From JAUIAI01 sp049680625 (GTDB lineage: Bacteria; Pseudomonadota; Gammaproteobacteria; Burkholderiales; Burkholderiaceae_E), in NCBI GenBank assembly GCA_049680625.1, contig JBAUID010000133.1, forward strand, positions 1 through 34,403: a DNA stretch of 34,403 nucleotides, read 5' to 3'. Shown piece after piece: positions 33,722 to 34,403 of the stretch; the first letter of the stretch is position 1, and every line of letters begins with the position of its first letter. The notes under the pieces were generated by a model, which was given only the letters and a program-made list of their open reading frames with translations, searched no databases and was not told the DNA's origin. The position numbers and the translations under genes were made by a program.

Positions 33722-34403
33722 ATGGCAAATGATCTGGCAAAAAAGCTTCTGGTGGTCACCGGGGGCGCATCGGGTATCGGCGAGGCTTGCGCCCTTCGCA
33801 TGGCTGCACACTATGACGGCGTTGTCCTGATTGACCGGGACCAACCAAACCTGGCACGTGCTGCAGCCGAACTCGAAACACAAGGCTATGCCGTGCATAC
33901 CCGCGTCGCGGATGTCACTGACGCGACTCAAATGGATGCCGTTGCCGACGAAATCGAACAATCTATTGGCGCGGTACATACGTTAATTCCGTCCGCCGGC
34001 ATTCTCAACAATTCAGATACGGTTCTTGATATGGACCTGGACGAGCACAACCGGGTCTGGCAAATCAACTATCACGGTGTCATTTTTACAGTTCGCGCTT
34101 TTGCGCGCGCAATGCAAATCCGACAAGCCGGTGCAATTGCCACCCTCGGGTCGATGACCGGCCTAGGTGCATTTCCTCTGCCGGCGTATTCGCCAAGTAA
34201 AACAGCGATCGCCCGTTTGACCGAAATACTGGCCGTCGAACTGGGCCGATTCCAGATTCGGGTCAACGGTGTCGCACCAACTTACGTCATGACCCCGGCA
34301 GTGAAAAGCCGTATTGAATCAGGCCAGCGTGATGTCGATGCAATATTCAAATCGGGTGCCATCGACATGTGGGTTGAGCCGGTGCATGTCGCGAACGTGA
34401 TTC
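33722..34403 (+). CDS. Short-chain dehydrogenase/reductase (3' end missing)
   Basis: The gene begins at ATG 33722 (MANDLAKKLLVVTGGASGIG) and stays open to the window edge, giving 227 codons. The cofactor motif TGGASGIG is at 13-20, PSAGI replaces NNAGI, and the catalytic set is Asn in WQINYHG, Ser in LGSMTG and YSPSK. An Asp follows the second strand (VVLIDRDQ), which favours NAD(H). A typical SDR is about 250 residues, so only a short piece is missing. It may provide a hydroxyacyl-CoA or alcohol dehydrogenase step next to the acyl-CoA genes. Confidence 0.88.
   Translation, partial: MANDLAKKLLVVTGGASGIGEACALRMAAHYDGVVLIDRDQPNLARAAAELETQGYAVHTRVADVTDATQMDAVADEIEQSIGAVHTLIPSAGILNNSDTVLDMDLDEHNRVWQINYHGVIFTVRAFARAMQIRQAGAIATLGSMTGLGAFPLPAYSPSKTAIARLTEILAVELGRFQIRVNGVAPTYVMTPAVKSRIESGQRDVDAIFKSGAIDMWVEPVHVANVI

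Noticed and set aside
1..34403. CRISPR arrays, transposases, prophage, tRNA or rRNA genes
   Set aside because: No regularly spaced repeats, terminal inverted repeats with transposase, or RNA gene signatures were seen when reading both strands by eye.

Overview
The window looks like chromosomal DNA of a Gammaproteobacterium, probably a free-living, possibly marine heterotroph. The main clue is the core block polA - LOG-family gene - thrB (kinase-fold type) - BPSS1780-family membrane gene - uvrD, which resembles gammaproteobacterial chromosomes. This placement comes from protein resemblance only, and I cannot name a species. Genes are tightly packed on both strands. No gap between genes exceeds about 260 bases. 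I saw no tRNA, rRNA, CRISPR array, insertion sequence or phage gene.

Layout. (1) 1-1047: the 3' end of a TadG-like von Willebrand A protein. (2) 1074-5450, minus strand: a membrane-bound class III nucleotide cyclase and DNA polymerase I. (3) 5548-8153, plus strand: a LOG nucleosidase, homoserine kinase and a BPSS1780-like membrane protein. (4) 8412-10694, minus strand: UvrD helicase, with a perfect LexA (SOS) box 2 bases upstream of its start codon. (5) 10788-16685, minus strand: a compact set best read as the cytoplasmic sulfite dehydrogenase soeA-soeB-soeC followed by a short SulP transporter. A tandem-hairpin terminator candidate follows, and a LysR regulator is divergent; the divergent gap holds a 13-base perfect palindrome of T-N11-A form. 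(6) 17859-18863, minus strand: a reductase resembling DpkA (piperideine/pyrroline-2-carboxylate reductase). (7) 18978-25453, plus strand: SDR, metallo-beta-lactamase-fold hydrolase, SCP2-like protein, alpha/beta hydrolase, Old Yellow Enzyme, EamA transporter and HDOD protein, which looks like an uncharacterised catabolic operon. (8) 25454-33619: AMP-forming acyl-CoA synthetase, RDD protein, acyl-CoA dehydrogenase, amidase, ADP-forming acyl-CoA synthetase and a second acyl-CoA dehydrogenase. (9) 33722 to the end: a second SDR, cut by the window edge.

How the parts may work together. SoeABC would oxidise cytosolic sulfite and pass electrons to the quinone pool, and the SulP protein could move sulfate or another anion. 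Region 7 holds the activities expected for a cyclic or unsaturated carbonyl/lactone compound: dehydrogenation, ene reduction and hydrolysis. Region 8 supplies CoA activation and alpha,beta-dehydrogenation of acids. That the two regions serve one substrate is inference. The most interesting targets are the soe-SulP-LysR module, the 18978-24043 operon, and several enzymes with altered key residues: the cyclase (K to Q and D to S), the Old Yellow Enzyme (Cys to Ala) and the HDOD protein (receiver Asp lost).
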